A stretch of DNA of 64,000 nucleotides from positions 2,666,001-2,730,000 of the forward strand of contig NZ_JALLGW010000001.1 of assembly GCF_023074835.1 (NCBI RefSeq), written 5' to 3'. Below the pieces are notes generated by a model. That model made no database searches. It saw only the letters and a program-made list of their open reading frames with translations, and was not told the origin of the DNA. How positions within the stretch are numbered: position 1 is the stretch's first letter; each line of letters opens with the position of its first letter. Positions 18,113 to 26,345 of this stretch are shown piece by piece. The DNA comes from Halomarina salina (GTDB taxonomy: Archaea; Halobacteriota; Halobacteria; Halobacteriales; Haloarculaceae). A program made the translations under genes and the position numbers.

Positions 18113-18937
18113 TCAGTCGCAGAGGAACTCGAGCATCGGTTCGTCGAAGCGCTCGCCCGCACAGACCACGGCCTCGTGGCCGAGTCCGTCGAGTCGGTGG
18201 AACGGCGCGTCGAGCAGTTCGCCCGTCCGTCGGAACTCCCCCGTCGTGAAGAACGGGTCCTCCGTCCCGCCGACGACGAGCGTCGGCAGCGGTGGGGCGC
18301 GCTCGCTGGCGTCGTGGGCCAGACAGGCGTCGACGGCGGGCGCGAAGTCGACTCCCGCCGGGGGGTAGGAGACGAATGCGTCGTAGGGGTAGGTCGCCGC
18401 GCGCATCGCTCGTCGGAGGGGGCCGACCGCCACGGCGTCGCAGCCAGCGCGGTAGATGCGGCCCCACTCGCCCGCGTCGGCCCAGTCGCGCCACTCGCGG
18501 ATTCGCGCCCGGCCGTGGTCGGAGAGGCGGGCGGCGGCCAGGCCGAGGACGAGTCGCCGGACGCGGTCGGGGTGGTCGACCGCGCAGTGGTTGGCGACGA
18601 ACCCGCCCATCGAGACGCCGAGCAGGTCGGCCGGTCGGTCGAACCCGTCGAGGAACGCCGCGAGGTCGTGGCCCATGTCGCGTGTCGTGTCGTCGGCGGG
18701 GCGGCCGACGGGCCGACTCGTCAGGTACACCGGACCGGGGTAGCCCCGGCGACGGAGTCGGACGCCGTAGGTGGCGACCACGCCCGAGAACCAGAGCGCG
18801 TCGGTGACGCGCAGCAGCGGGTCGTTGAGTCCCGTGACGAGGACGAGCGGTGTCTCGCCGCTCGCCTCGGCGGGTGGCCCGACCCGGACGAACGGGTGGG
18901 AGGCGCGCTCGCCGAGTGCGATGCGGGGACCGGTCAT
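18113..18937 (-). CDS. alpha/beta-fold hydrolase
   Basis: A 274-residue alpha/beta hydrolase. The nucleophile elbow is G-V-S-M-G-G near the middle (L-L-G-V-S-M-G-G-F-V-A-N-H). The oxyanion region V-T-G-L-N-D lies near residue 37. The catalytic Asp is probably in G-G-T-E-D-P-F and the His in L-G-H-E-A near residue 255. Substrate is unknown; esterase, lactonase or dehalogenase-type roles are all possible. The upstream open frame is ignored because the ATG at 18937 directly precedes the first beta strand. It is not clearly operonic. Confidence 0.8.
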   Translation of the reverse strand: MTGPRIALGERASHPFVRVGPPAEASGETPLVLVTGLNDPLLRVTDALWFSGVVATYGVRLRRRGYPGPVYLTSRPVGRPADDTTRDMGHDLAAFLDGFDRPADLLGVSMGGFVANHCAVDHPDRVRRLVLGLAAARLSDHGRARIREWRDWADAGEWGRIYRAGCDAVAVGPLRRAMRAATYPYDAFVSYPPAGVDFAPAVDACLAHDASERAPPLPTLVVGGTEDPFFTTGEFRRTGELLDAPFHRLDGLGHEAVVCAGERFDEPMLEFLCD

Positions 18938-19022
18938 TGGGGAGCGAAGGGAGCGCGTCGAGAAAAGCCGCGGTGGTTCGGGGTCGATGGCGGTGGTGAC
19001 GGGAGGACGAGGGCAGGGCCGC

Positions 19023-20258
19023 TCAGAGCACGCCGAAGCCGAACAGCGGCCCCACGGTGAGGTGGACCGCGACGCCGACGACGAGCGCCGGAACCGTCGT
19101 GTAGATGGACGCGACGACCGCGGCCGTCTTGTCGATGGCGATGAGCGGGAACAGCGCGTCGCCGTCCTGGCTGATGGCGTTCGCGGTGAGCGTGGAGAAC
19201 GGAATCGCTCCCTCCGCGTACGCCGTGGCGAGCACGATCTGCGGGCCACAGCCGGGAATCAGGCCGACGACGGCACCGGCGATGGGCGCGAGGATGCCTG
19301 CGGCCGCGGCGATTGCCGCGATGTCGATGCTGAACAGCGCGACCGGGTACTCGTACAGCAGGTAGGCGACGATGACCCAGACCGTGACGAACGACGTCTC
19401 CATCGCGGCGTGGGTGAACGTCTCGCGCAGACTGGCGAACGTGTCCCGTCCGTGCCCGACGTGGCCGTGACCGACGTAGCGCCGCCCGACGAGGTAGAGG
19501 TAGAACGACAGGGCGGTGCCGGTGATGCCCGCGACGGTGAACACGCCCGCGTAGCTGACGCCGAGTTCGATGGCGACCTCCGGTGCGCCGCGCAGGAGGT
19601 AGAGGACGCCCGCGACCAGTCCGACGGCCGCGGCGACCCACCAGAGCGCGAGCGCGCCCTCCGAGAGCCGACGCATGACGGGCGAGTCGCGGGTCGGCGC
19701 TTCTAGCTCGTGGCCCGTCTCGTCCTCGTAGTGGTGGACGTGGCTCCCGCCGGGGGCGGCGAGTCCGCCGTTCTGCACGACACCACCGTCCGTCGCGACG
19801 CCGCCGATGCGGCGCACGGCACGGTCGACGCGGCCGACGCCCAGACCGAAGCCGTCGATGGCGTAGCCGAACAGCACCGCCGAGGCGAACGCCAGCAGGT
19901 AGGCGTACAGCGCCGCCTCGGGAGCGAGCGCGAGGATGACGAACGCGCTGTCGCCGGCCGTCGCGGCGAGCGTGGCGACGACGGTACCGAACGACACCGT
20001 CCCGCGGAGGTACAGCGGCATCATCACGATAGCGCCGCCACAGCCGGGAGTCAGCCCCATCAGCGCGCCGACGAGCGGCTGGGCGCGCTCTCGCTCTTCG
20101 AGCCACCGGATGAGTTTCCCGTCGGTCCTGTACTGGACGTAGCTGAACAGCAGCACCGTCACGGCGACGAACGCGCTGACCTGCACGAACCCGTCGCGGA
20201 CCGACGCGACGAATATCTCGGTCAACTGTGAGAGAGGGACGCCGAGAACGTCAGCCAT
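19023..20258 (-). CDS. ArsP_2-type polytopic heavy-metal (putative manganese) exporter
   Basis: A 411-residue membrane protein with about ten spans in two related halves. Each half carries a Pro-Gly-Cys-Gly motif after a hydrophilic turn: L-T-P-G-C-G-G-A-I-V-M-M-P near residue 48 and I-P-G-C-G-P-Q-I-V-L-A near residue 330. This internal inverted symmetry and the cysteines fit the putative 10TM metal-exporter family (ArsP_2, called putative manganese transporter in annotation). A His-rich loop (H-V-H-H-Y-E-D) lies mid-protein. The metal is not proven. Its promoter contains a palindrome typical of metalloregulator sites. Confidence 0.8.
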   Translation of the reverse strand: MADVLGVPLSQLTEIFVASVRDGFVQVSAFVAVTVLLFSYVQYRTDGKLIRWLEERERAQPLVGALMGLTPGCGGAIVMMPLYLRGTVSFGTVVATLAATAGDSAFVILALAPEAALYAYLLAFASAVLFGYAIDGFGLGVGRVDRAVRRIGGVATDGGVVQNGGLAAPGGSHVHHYEDETGHELEAPTRDSPVMRRLSEGALALWWVAAAVGLVAGVLYLLRGAPEVAIELGVSYAGVFTVAGITGTALSFYLYLVGRRYVGHGHVGHGRDTFASLRETFTHAAMETSFVTVWVIVAYLLYEYPVALFSIDIAAIAAAAGILAPIAGAVVGLIPGCGPQIVLATAYAEGAIPFSTLTANAISQDGDALFPLIAIDKTAAVVASIYTTVPALVVGVAVHLTVGPLFGFGVL

Positions 20259-20281
20259 TCTCGGCCACCCTCCGAACGTAG

Positions 20282-20297
20282 ATTAGACGCATCTAAT
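20282..20297. promoter_or_regulatory. palindromic operator candidate before the metal exporter
   Basis: ATTAGA (20282-20287), CGCA, TCTAAT (20292-20297): a perfect 6+4+6 inverted repeat, 24 bp upstream of the exporter start. TATA-like AACTATAG and AACTATAAG lie on the minus strand at about 20299-20306 and 20320-20328, so a bound protein would sit at the start site. AT-rich inverted repeats of this kind are used by DtxR/MntR/SirR-type metal sensors; the assignment is inferred. Confidence 0.5.
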
Positions 20298-20414
20298 TCT
20301 ATAGTTCGTCCCATGCGACTTATAGTTGGTGTCGTCGCATAGCGTGCGGGAACGGTCACGTGACGACTCGCCGTGACCCGTATTGTCAAGGGGAAGAGGG
20401 ACGGAGGGCGTGGT

Positions 20415-21611
20415 ATGACAGAAGCGTACGTCGTCGGTGCTGGGCAGTCGGATTTCGGCTCGTACCCGGACGAGACGTATCGGTCGCTGTTCGCCACCGC
20501 GTTCGAGTCGGCGCGCGACAGCGTTCCGGAAGGTATCGACCGGTCGGCAATCGACGAGGCGTACGTCGGCACGCTCGGGGTCGGCGGTCGCCAGCTCGGC
20601 CTGCCCGGCCCCGCCGTCGCCGACCACGTGGGTCTCGACGGCATCCCCGTCACGCGCGTCGAGAACGCCTGCGCGGCGGGCGGGAGCGCAGTCCGGCAGG
20701 CGGTCAACGCCGTGCGCGCCGGGAGCGCCGACGTGGTACTCGCGGGCGGCGTCGAGGTGATGACCGACGTGTCGAACGACGCCGTCCGGTTCTGGCTCGG
20801 GGTCTCCGGCGAGACGGAGTGGGAACGCCTCTCCGGGACCACCTTCGCGGGCGTCTACGCCCAGATGGCCAGCGCCCACATGGAGGAGTACGGGACGACC
20901 CAGGACCACCTGAGCCACGTCGCCGTCAAGAACCACGCCAACGGCGCGAAGAACCCCCACGCGCACCTCCGGTTCGAGTGCTCGCTCGACCAGGCGACGA
21001 ACGCGCCGACGGTCGCCGACCCCCTCACGCTGTTCCACTGCTGTCCGACGACCGACGGCGCCGGCTGCGTCCTGGTCGTCAGCGAGGACGTCGTCGACGA
21101 GTTCACCGACGAGCGCATCCGCGTCGCGGGCGTCGGCGCGTCCGCCGACTCGGTGGGCCTGTTCCAGCGGGACACGTACACCGCCGTCCCGGCGAGCCAG
21201 CAGGCCGCCGAGACGGCCTACGCCGAGGCCGGTATGGGTCCGGACGATATCGACTTCGCGGAGGTGCACGACTGCTTCGCCATCGCGGAGCTGATGGCCT
21301 ACGAGGACCTCGGGTTCTGCGAACCGGGCGAGGCCGGGCCGTACGCCGCCTCGGGCGCGACGAAGCTCGACGGCGAGTTACCCGTGAACCCCTCGGGCGG
21401 CCTCAAGTCCAAGGGCCACCCCATCGGTGCGACCGGGGCAGGACAGCTCTCGGAGGCGTTCGCACAGCTCTCCGGGAACGCGGGAGAACGGCAGGTCGAG
21501 GGCGCTCGCGTCGGCCTGACGCACAACGTCGGCGGGAGCGGCGGTGCGGCAGTGGTACACATATTAGAACGCGAGGACGGTCAGGCGGCGACGGAGGTGA
21601 GCGGCCGATGA
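20415..21611 (+). CDS. thiolase-family acyltransferase (SCP-x/acetoacetyl-CoA thiolase type)
   Basis: A 398-residue thiolase. The nucleophilic Cys is in V-E-N-A-C-A-A-G-G-S-A near residue 87, and the base His is in L-K-S-K-G-H-P-I-G-A-T-G-A-G-Q near residue 335. The end carries N-V-G-G-S-G in place of the usual second Cys motif, a feature of archaeal/SCP-x thiolases. It could make or cleave acetoacetyl-CoA or act in fatty-acid breakdown. The ATG at 20415 gives the standard E-A-Y-V-V-G-A-G start. Its stop overlaps the next gene's ATG (21608), whose product has a DUF35 end, as in archaeal thiolase/HMG-CoA synthase/DUF35 complexes. Confidence 0.9.
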   Translation: MTEAYVVGAGQSDFGSYPDETYRSLFATAFESARDSVPEGIDRSAIDEAYVGTLGVGGRQLGLPGPAVADHVGLDGIPVTRVENACAAGGSAVRQAVNAVRAGSADVVLAGGVEVMTDVSNDAVRFWLGVSGETEWERLSGTTFAGVYAQMASAHMEEYGTTQDHLSHVAVKNHANGAKNPHAHLRFECSLDQATNAPTVADPLTLFHCCPTTDGAGCVLVVSEDVVDEFTDERIRVAGVGASADSVGLFQRDTYTAVPASQQAAETAYAEAGMGPDDIDFAEVHDCFAIAELMAYEDLGFCEPGEAGPYAASGATKLDGELPVNPSGGLKSKGHPIGATGAGQLSEAFAQLSGNAGERQVEGARVGLTHNVGGSGGAAVVHILEREDGQAATEVSGR

Positions 21612-22996
21612 CTCACACGACCATCACCGCAGTCGGCGGCTACGCACCCGAACGGCGACTCCCGGCCGACGCCATCGAGGAGGCGTGGGGGAACGCCCCG
21701 TCGGGAATCGAGTCGACGGCGGTCCCAGCGGGCGACGAGGACGCCCTGACGATGGGCGTCGCGGCGGCGAAGCGCGCGCTGGATGCGAGCGACGTCGACG
21801 CGAGCGACGTCGGCTGGCTCGGGTTCGCCACGACCACGCCTCCCGTGGCCGAGGGCGACCTGCTCGCCCGTCTCGCGTCGATGCTCGGCGTCCGCGAGGA
21901 CGCGACGACGCGTCTGTTCACCGGGAGCGCCCGCGCCGGGACGGCGGCGCTCCTCGACGCGCCCGACTCCGGACTGGTCGTGGTCGCCGACTGCCCGCAG
22001 GGCGAACCGGACGACGACCGGGGGCAGGCGGCCGGTGCGGGCGCGGCGGCGTTCGTGGTGGGCGCGGACGCCGACGGCGCGACGGTCACCGACCACGCGA
22101 GCCACGCCGAACCCGCACCGGGCGTCCGGTTCCGCCGGTCCGGGAGCGACCGCGTCGAGGGCCTCGGCGTGACGACGTACGACCGCTCGGCGTTCGTCGA
22201 CCCCATCGCCGCGGCCGTCGGCGAACTCGACACCGAGGACGCCGACGCCGTCGCCATCACCGCGCCCGACGGGAAGCGCCCGTACCGCGCGACCGGAGCG
22301 CTCGGCGTCGAGAGCGAGGCCATCCAGCGCTGTACCGTCGTCCACGAACTCGGCGACCTCGGGGCGGCGAGCGCCCCGCTCTCGCTCGCACGAGCGCTCG
22401 CCGACGGGGACGAGACGGTCCTCTGCGTCGGCGTCGGCGGTGGTGGTGCTGACGTCCTCCGCGTCGAGTCCGGCGGGTCGGTCCCCACGTCGCTCGCACT
22501 CGACGCTGGCGAGGAGGTGGGCTACGCCGACGCGCTCCGACTCCGTGGCGAGTTGAGCGACGACGAGGCCGGAACCGGCGCGGCGTACGTCACGATGCCG
22601 ACGTGGGCCGAGTCGCTCCCGCAGCGGCACCGACTCCTCGCGGGTCGCTGTCCCGACTGTGGCGCGCTCGCGTTCCCGCCGCAGGGGGCGTGTCCGGACT
22701 GCCGCGAACTGGTCGAGTACGAGGAGACGCGACTCGCCCCCGAGGGAACCGTCGAGGCGGCGACCCGCATCGGTCAGGGCGGCGCACCGCCGGAGTTCGC
22801 CCCACAACAGAAGCGGGGCGGCGCGTTCGGCGTCGTCGTGGTGCGGTTCGAGGCCGCCGACGGCGAGGGGAGCGTCAGCCTCCCCGGACAGGTCGTCGGC
22901 GAGGCGTCGGTCGGCGACACGGTGCGGGGCGTCCTGCGCCGACTCTACACGCAGGAGGGCGTGACGCGCTACGGGACGAAGTTCGAGCGCGTCTGA
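21608..22996 (+). CDS. ketosynthase III-fold protein fused to a DUF35 zinc-ribbon/OB domain, lacking the catalytic Cys
   Basis: Residues 1 to about 330 follow the HMG-CoA synthase/KAS III fold (repeated D-A-S-D-V-D-A-S-D-V pattern, G-A-G-A-A-A-F-V-V-G). The block that should hold the nucleophile reads S107-A-R-A-G-T instead of A-C-A-G-T, so the active Cys is replaced, apparently by R109. Residues from about 337 are a rubredoxin-like zinc ribbon (C-P-D-C ... C-P-D-C) and OB fold (DUF35), which binds acyl-CoA. It probably serves as an acyl-CoA channel or scaffold for the upstream thiolase instead of being a synthase itself. Confidence 0.8.
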   Translation: MTHTTITAVGGYAPERRLPADAIEEAWGNAPSGIESTAVPAGDEDALTMGVAAAKRALDASDVDASDVGWLGFATTTPPVAEGDLLARLASMLGVREDATTRLFTGSARAGTAALLDAPDSGLVVVADCPQGEPDDDRGQAAGAGAAAFVVGADADGATVTDHASHAEPAPGVRFRRSGSDRVEGLGVTTYDRSAFVDPIAAAVGELDTEDADAVAITAPDGKRPYRATGALGVESEAIQRCTVVHELGDLGAASAPLSLARALADGDETVLCVGVGGGGADVLRVESGGSVPTSLALDAGEEVGYADALRLRGELSDDEAGTGAAYVTMPTWAESLPQRHRLLAGRCPDCGALAFPPQGACPDCRELVEYEETRLAPEGTVEAATRIGQGGAPPEFAPQQKRGGAFGVVVVRFEAADGEGSVSLPGQVVGEASVGDTVRGVLRRLYTQEGVTRYGTKFERV

Positions 22997-23107
22997 GCGG
23001 AGCGGACAGCAGCGTGGCGGGTGGCGACGGGATGGGCAGTGACAGTTGGGGGCGCTAGCCGTGTGTCCCCCTCGCACGCTCCCGGCGGTTTGACAAGGAT
23101 TAAACGG

Positions 23108-23119
23108 CACCGGCCGGTG
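23108..23119. promoter_or_regulatory. 12-bp palindrome before the zinc micro-protein
   Basis: CACCGGCCGGTG is a perfect palindrome between a TATA-like GGATTAAAC (23096-23104) and the ATG at 23129. It may be an operator, but short GC palindromes are frequent in this genome. Confidence 0.25.
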
Positions 23120-23128
23120 ACGTGAGGT

Positions 23129-23305
23129 ATGAGTCAGGAACAGCGTCAGGCGCGGAAATGCGTCTCCTGTGGGATCAACATCTCCGGGACGACCGCGGCG
23201 GCGTTCAAGTGCCCCGACTGCGGCCAGCAGATCTACCGGTGCTCGAAGTGCCGCAAGCAGAGCAACCTCTACGAGTGCCCGGACTGCGGGTTCATGGGGC
23301 CGTAA
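23129..23305 (+). CDS. four-CxxC zinc-finger micro-protein (HVO_2753-like)
   Basis: A 58-residue protein with four C-x-x-C pairs (C-V-S-C, C-P-D-C, C-S-K-C, C-P-D-C) that should bind two zinc ions. It belongs to the small archaeal zinc-ribbon family (DUF1610-like) with the Haloferax volcanii protein HVO_2753, which has been linked to biofilm formation and swarming. The stop is 2 nt before aEF-1beta, so the two are almost certainly co-transcribed. Its partner could be RNA, ribosome or protein. Confidence 0.9.
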   Translation: MSQEQRQARKCVSCGINISGTTAAAFKCPDCGQQIYRCSKCRKQSNLYECPDCGFMGP

Positions 23306-23307
23306 CC

Positions 23308-23574
23308 ATGGGGAAGGTCGCCGCCCGACTCAAGGTGATGCCGAACAGCCCCGACGTCGACCTCGACGGACTGCAGGAGCGCCTCGAAGCGTCGCTCCCC
23401 GAGGGCGCGAAGATCTCGCGGACGGACCGCGAGGACGTCGCGTTCGGTCTCGTCGCACTGATGCCGACGGTCATCATCCCCGACGAGGCCGGTGGGACGG
23501 AGGCCGTCGAGGAGTCGTTCCAGAACGTCGACGACGTCGAGAGCGTCGACGTCGACCAGGTCGGCCGCATCTGA
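23308..23574 (+). CDS. ef1b: elongation factor 1-beta (aEF-1beta)
   Basis: The GDP/GTP exchange factor for aEF-1alpha. Its 88 residues match archaeal aEF-1beta, with the [12 protein letters not shown] start, F-G-L-V-A-L in the middle and an [14 protein letters not shown] end, the usual ferredoxin-like fold. It follows the zinc micro-protein by 2 nt. Confidence 0.95.
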   Translation: MGKVAARLKVMPNSPDVDLDGLQERLEASLPEGAKISRTDREDVAFGLVALMPTVIIPDEAGGTEAVEESFQNVDDVESVDVDQVGRI

Positions 23575-23704
23575 GCGTCCGGACGTTCTCCCCCTCGTTC
23601 TCGCACCGCGGAGTGCCATCGCCGTCCCGAGCGGTGCTCCTCGCGCCGTCGCCGATTTGACCGCAACCAACGGACTCAAACCCCCGTCCGCGCTGGTGAG
23701 CGAT

Positions 23705-24058
23705 ATGCGAGCGGCAGCGACACTCGTGTCCGCACCGGGAATCGACCGTCTCCGGCAGCTCCCGCCGGGTCGGCGAGTGACCGTCTCCCGCGAGGGCGAC
23801 GCGATTCCGCCCGGGTTCGCCCGCTCGCCCTTCACCCTGCCGTTGACCGCGCGGACCGTCTACCGGGAGTGCCGGGCGACGGACTCGCTCGTCCTCTCGG
23901 TGTTCGACGACCGGGTCGTCGTCCGACGGGAACGGTACCACCCGCAGCGTCACCCGCTTCGCCACCTCCTCTTCGACCGGTTCGCGGTGTTCCTCGTCGT
24001 GGCCGTCGCGTGGCTCCTCGCGAGGCGTCGCCGCCGTGTGAACGACACTCGTCGGTGA
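23705..24058 (+). CDS. hypothetical protein with C-terminal membrane helix
   Basis: A 117-residue basic protein. Residues 1-95 are hydrophilic and Arg-rich; a single hydrophobic segment, [14 protein letters not shown], lies near the end, followed by Arg residues. This predicts a tail-anchored protein. No family is recognised. The ATG at 23705 follows a non-coding gap of 130 bp after aEF-1beta. The basic composition is unlike its neighbours, so the gene is less certain. Confidence 0.45.
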   Translation: MRAAATLVSAPGIDRLRQLPPGRRVTVSREGDAIPPGFARSPFTLPLTARTVYRECRATDSLVLSVFDDRVVVRRERYHPQRHPLRHLLFDRFAVFLVVAVAWLLARRRRRVNDTRR

Positions 24059-24104
24059 GCGAGGAACGCACCATTTATGTCCGTCGTGTTGGTATCCACG
24101 GCAA

Positions 24105-24398
24105 ATGCCGAGTTCCAAGGGCCCCTACCACGGTACCCGCGAGAAGCTGTCGAACGACCCGCGAAAGCGTGGCATCTCGCCACCCCAGCGCGCCATCCAG
24201 CAGTACGAGGAGGGCGAGCGCGTCCACCTCAAGATCGACCCCTCGATTCCCGAGGGTCGGTTCCACCCGCGGTTCGACGGTCACACGGGGACCGTCGTGG
24301 GCGAACAGGGTCGAGCGTTCAAGGTCCGAATCAACGACGGTGGGAAGGACAAGACGCTCGTCGTTCGCGCCGCACACCTGAAGCGACAGCAGGAGTAG
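24105..24398 (+). CDS. rpl21e: 50S ribosomal protein L21e
   Basis: A 97-residue archaeal/eukaryotic-type large-subunit protein. Typical blocks are [33 protein letters not shown] and [14 protein letters not shown]-like CATTTATG at 24071-24078 lies about 27 nt before the ATG. rpoF follows after 3 nt, and the pair is conserved across Archaea. Confidence 0.96.
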   Translation: MPSSKGPYHGTREKLSNDPRKRGISPPQRAIQQYEEGERVHLKIDPSIPEGRFHPRFDGHTGTVVGEQGRAFKVRINDGGKDKTLVVRAAHLKRQQE

Positions 24399-24401
24399 GT
24401 A

Positions 24402-24758
24402 ATGACGATATTCAAGGAAATCGTCGACGAGGAGTACCTCACCGTCCCCGAGGTCAAGGAGTTGCTCGCCGACATCGAGAACGAACGCGCGATGGACGAG
24501 GAGCGCGAGATGCGCTACGAACTCGCCCGCGCCATCGAGCACGTCAACCGGTTCTCCGAGCTCTCCCCGGAGGACTCTCGGGCGCTCGTCGAGGAGCTCC
24601 AGGAGCACGAGAAGGTGACCGACGAGACGGCGTTCAAGATCGCCAACCTGCTCCCGCGGACCCGCGACGAGATGCGGTCGGTGTACGCCCAGCAGCGCTA
24701 CTCGCTGTCGGGCGACGAACTCGACGACCTGCTCAACGTCGTCAAGAAGTACGTCTGA
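24402..24758 (+). CDS. rpoF: DNA-directed RNA polymerase subunit F (Rpb4)
   Basis: Rpb4/RpoF pairs with RpoE to form the polymerase stalk. The 118-residue helical protein carries Y-L-T-V-P-E-V-K-E-L-L, A-R-A-I-E-H-V-N-R-F, L-L-P-R-T-R-D-E-M-R and the D-E-L-D-D-L-L-N-V-V-K-K-Y end of archaeal RpoF. It sits 3 nt after rpl21e. Confidence 0.93.
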   Translation: MTIFKEIVDEEYLTVPEVKELLADIENERAMDEEREMRYELARAIEHVNRFSELSPEDSRALVEELQEHEKVTDETAFKIANLLPRTRDEMRSVYAQQRYSLSGDELDDLLNVVKKYV

Positions 24759-24862
24759 CTCGGTTACGGCGGTCGTCTCGGCGACGGCGAACAGGTCACA
24801 TCGCGTGACTGTGGTCGTCGGTCCGACGTATCCTTAAATAGCTCCTTCGCGTTGAGAGTCAC

Positions 24863-25411
24863 ATGCCCAGTGCCGACAGTGGGTCGGTCGCGGTCGTCCT
24901 CGACTACCTGCCGCACGGACGGGCCGACGACGACCGCCCCCGCTTCCAGAAACCGTCGCTCGCGTACGCCCTCGGCGTCGACGACTTCGGACTGTACGAG
25001 TGCGTCCTGACCGAGGGCGCAGAGGTATCGTTCGGTGACCACGTCGACGTCCACGGCGACGACGTCGAGACGGTGTCTCGCGTCTCGTTCGAGGAACTGT
25101 CCGGCGGCGCGCGCTCCGAACTGGAGTACGCCGTCGAGGAGATCGTCGACGACGACGAGCGTCGATTCGTCGACCACTACAACGAGGCCCAGCCCATCAC
25201 GCTGCGCCTCCACCAGCTGAACCTCCTGCCGGGTATCGGCAAGAAGCTTCGCGACACCATCCTCGACGAGCGAAAGCGCCAGCCGTTCGAGAGCTTCGAG
25301 GACCTCGACGAACGCGTCGACGGGCTCCACGACCCGCGACAGATAATCGTCGAGCGCATCCTCGAAGAGCTCCGGGAGGACGAACTGAAGTACCGCTCGT
25401 TCGTCCAGTAG
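24863..25411 (+). CDS. DUF655-family putative RNA-binding protein
   Basis: A 182-residue archaeal DUF655 protein: an OB-like N-terminal part (V-V-L-D-Y-L-P-H-G-R) and a helix-hairpin-helix region L-L-P-G-I-G-K-K-L-R-D-T-I-L-D-E-R near residue 122. It is thought to act in RNA or translation-related processes; no activity is proven. TATA-like CCTTAAATAG (24831-24840) lies about 27 nt before the ATG. The rpl21e-rpoF-DUF655-ksgA order is widely conserved in Archaea. Confidence 0.9.
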   Translation: MPSADSGSVAVVLDYLPHGRADDDRPRFQKPSLAYALGVDDFGLYECVLTEGAEVSFGDHVDVHGDDVETVSRVSFEELSGGARSELEYAVEEIVDDDERRFVDHYNEAQPITLRLHQLNLLPGIGKKLRDTILDERKRQPFESFEDLDERVDGLHDPRQIIVERILEELREDELKYRSFVQ

Positions 25412-25475
25412 GGCGCTCGCCCCCGCCGAACCGGATGAAACGCCTTTTTGCGTCCCGCCGAACTACGGTCGCGCA

Positions 25476-26345
25476 ATGAGCGAGCGACCGGTCAGGGCGG
25501 GTACCCGCGACCCCGACGCACTCGTCCAGCGCGCGGGTGCACGCGGTGACCCGAACCACGACCAGCACTTCCTCGTCGACGACCGGGTCGTCGACCGGAT
25601 TCCGGGCTACCTCCCGGAGGGAACCGACCGGAGCCACGTCCTCGAGGTGGGTGGCGGTCCCGGCGTCCTCACCGACCGCCTGCTGGCGAGCGCCCCCGAG
25701 GACGGTCGCGTGACGGTCGTCGAGCGCGACCCGATGTTCGCGGGGTTCCTCCGCGAGGAGTTCGCCGACGCCGTCGAAGCGGGCCGACTCGGCGTCGTCG
25801 AGGGGAACGCACTCGACGTCGACCTCCCCGACGACGTCACCGCGAGCGTCTCGAACCTCCCGTACAGCGTCTCCTCGAAGATTACGTTCCGACTGTTACC
25901 CCTGCAGATTCCGATGGTCCTCATGTTCCAGCGGGAGTTCGCCGAGCGGATGGCCGCCGAGCCGGGGACCTCGGAGTACGGTCGCCTGTCGGTGACGGCG
26001 GGCCACTACGCGGGCGTGGAGGTGGTCGAACCCGTCCCGAAGGAAGCGTTCTCGCCCGAACCGGCCGTCGAGAGCGCGCTCGTCCGGCTGACGCCGCGCG
26101 ACCCGGACTACACAGTTCCCAACGCCGACTTCTTCCTCCGGTTCGTCACGGCCGTCTTCACCCAGCGCCGGAAGACCGTCCGCAACGCCATCCGGAACAC
26201 CGCCCACATCTCCGAACTCGACGACGCCGACGCGGTGGTCGCCGAGGCGGACGAGGAACTGCTGAGCGCCCGTGCGGGTGACCTCTCGCCGGCCGACTTC
26301 GCAGAACTCGCCTCGCTGGCGTGGCGCGTCGGGGAGCCGCGCTGA
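25476..26345 (+). CDS. ksgA: 16S rRNA dimethyladenosine transferase
   Basis: KsgA/Dim1 dimethylates two adjacent adenosines in the 3'-terminal helix of 16S rRNA during small-subunit maturation. The SAM motif V-L-E-V-G-G-G-P-G-V-L-T lies near residue 55, the acidic V-V-E-R-D follows, and the catalytic N-L-P-Y-S-V-S-S-K-I motif is near residue 127. The 289 residues are normal. The stop overlaps the next ATG by one base. Confidence 0.96.
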   Translation: MSERPVRAGTRDPDALVQRAGARGDPNHDQHFLVDDRVVDRIPGYLPEGTDRSHVLEVGGGPGVLTDRLLASAPEDGRVTVVERDPMFAGFLREEFADAVEAGRLGVVEGNALDVDLPDDVTASVSNLPYSVSSKITFRLLPLQIPMVLMFQREFAERMAAEPGTSEYGRLSVTAGHYAGVEVVEPVPKEAFSPEPAVESALVRLTPRDPDYTVPNADFFLRFVTAVFTQRRKTVRNAIRNTAHISELDDADAVVAEADEELLSARAGDLSPADFAELASLAWRVGEPR

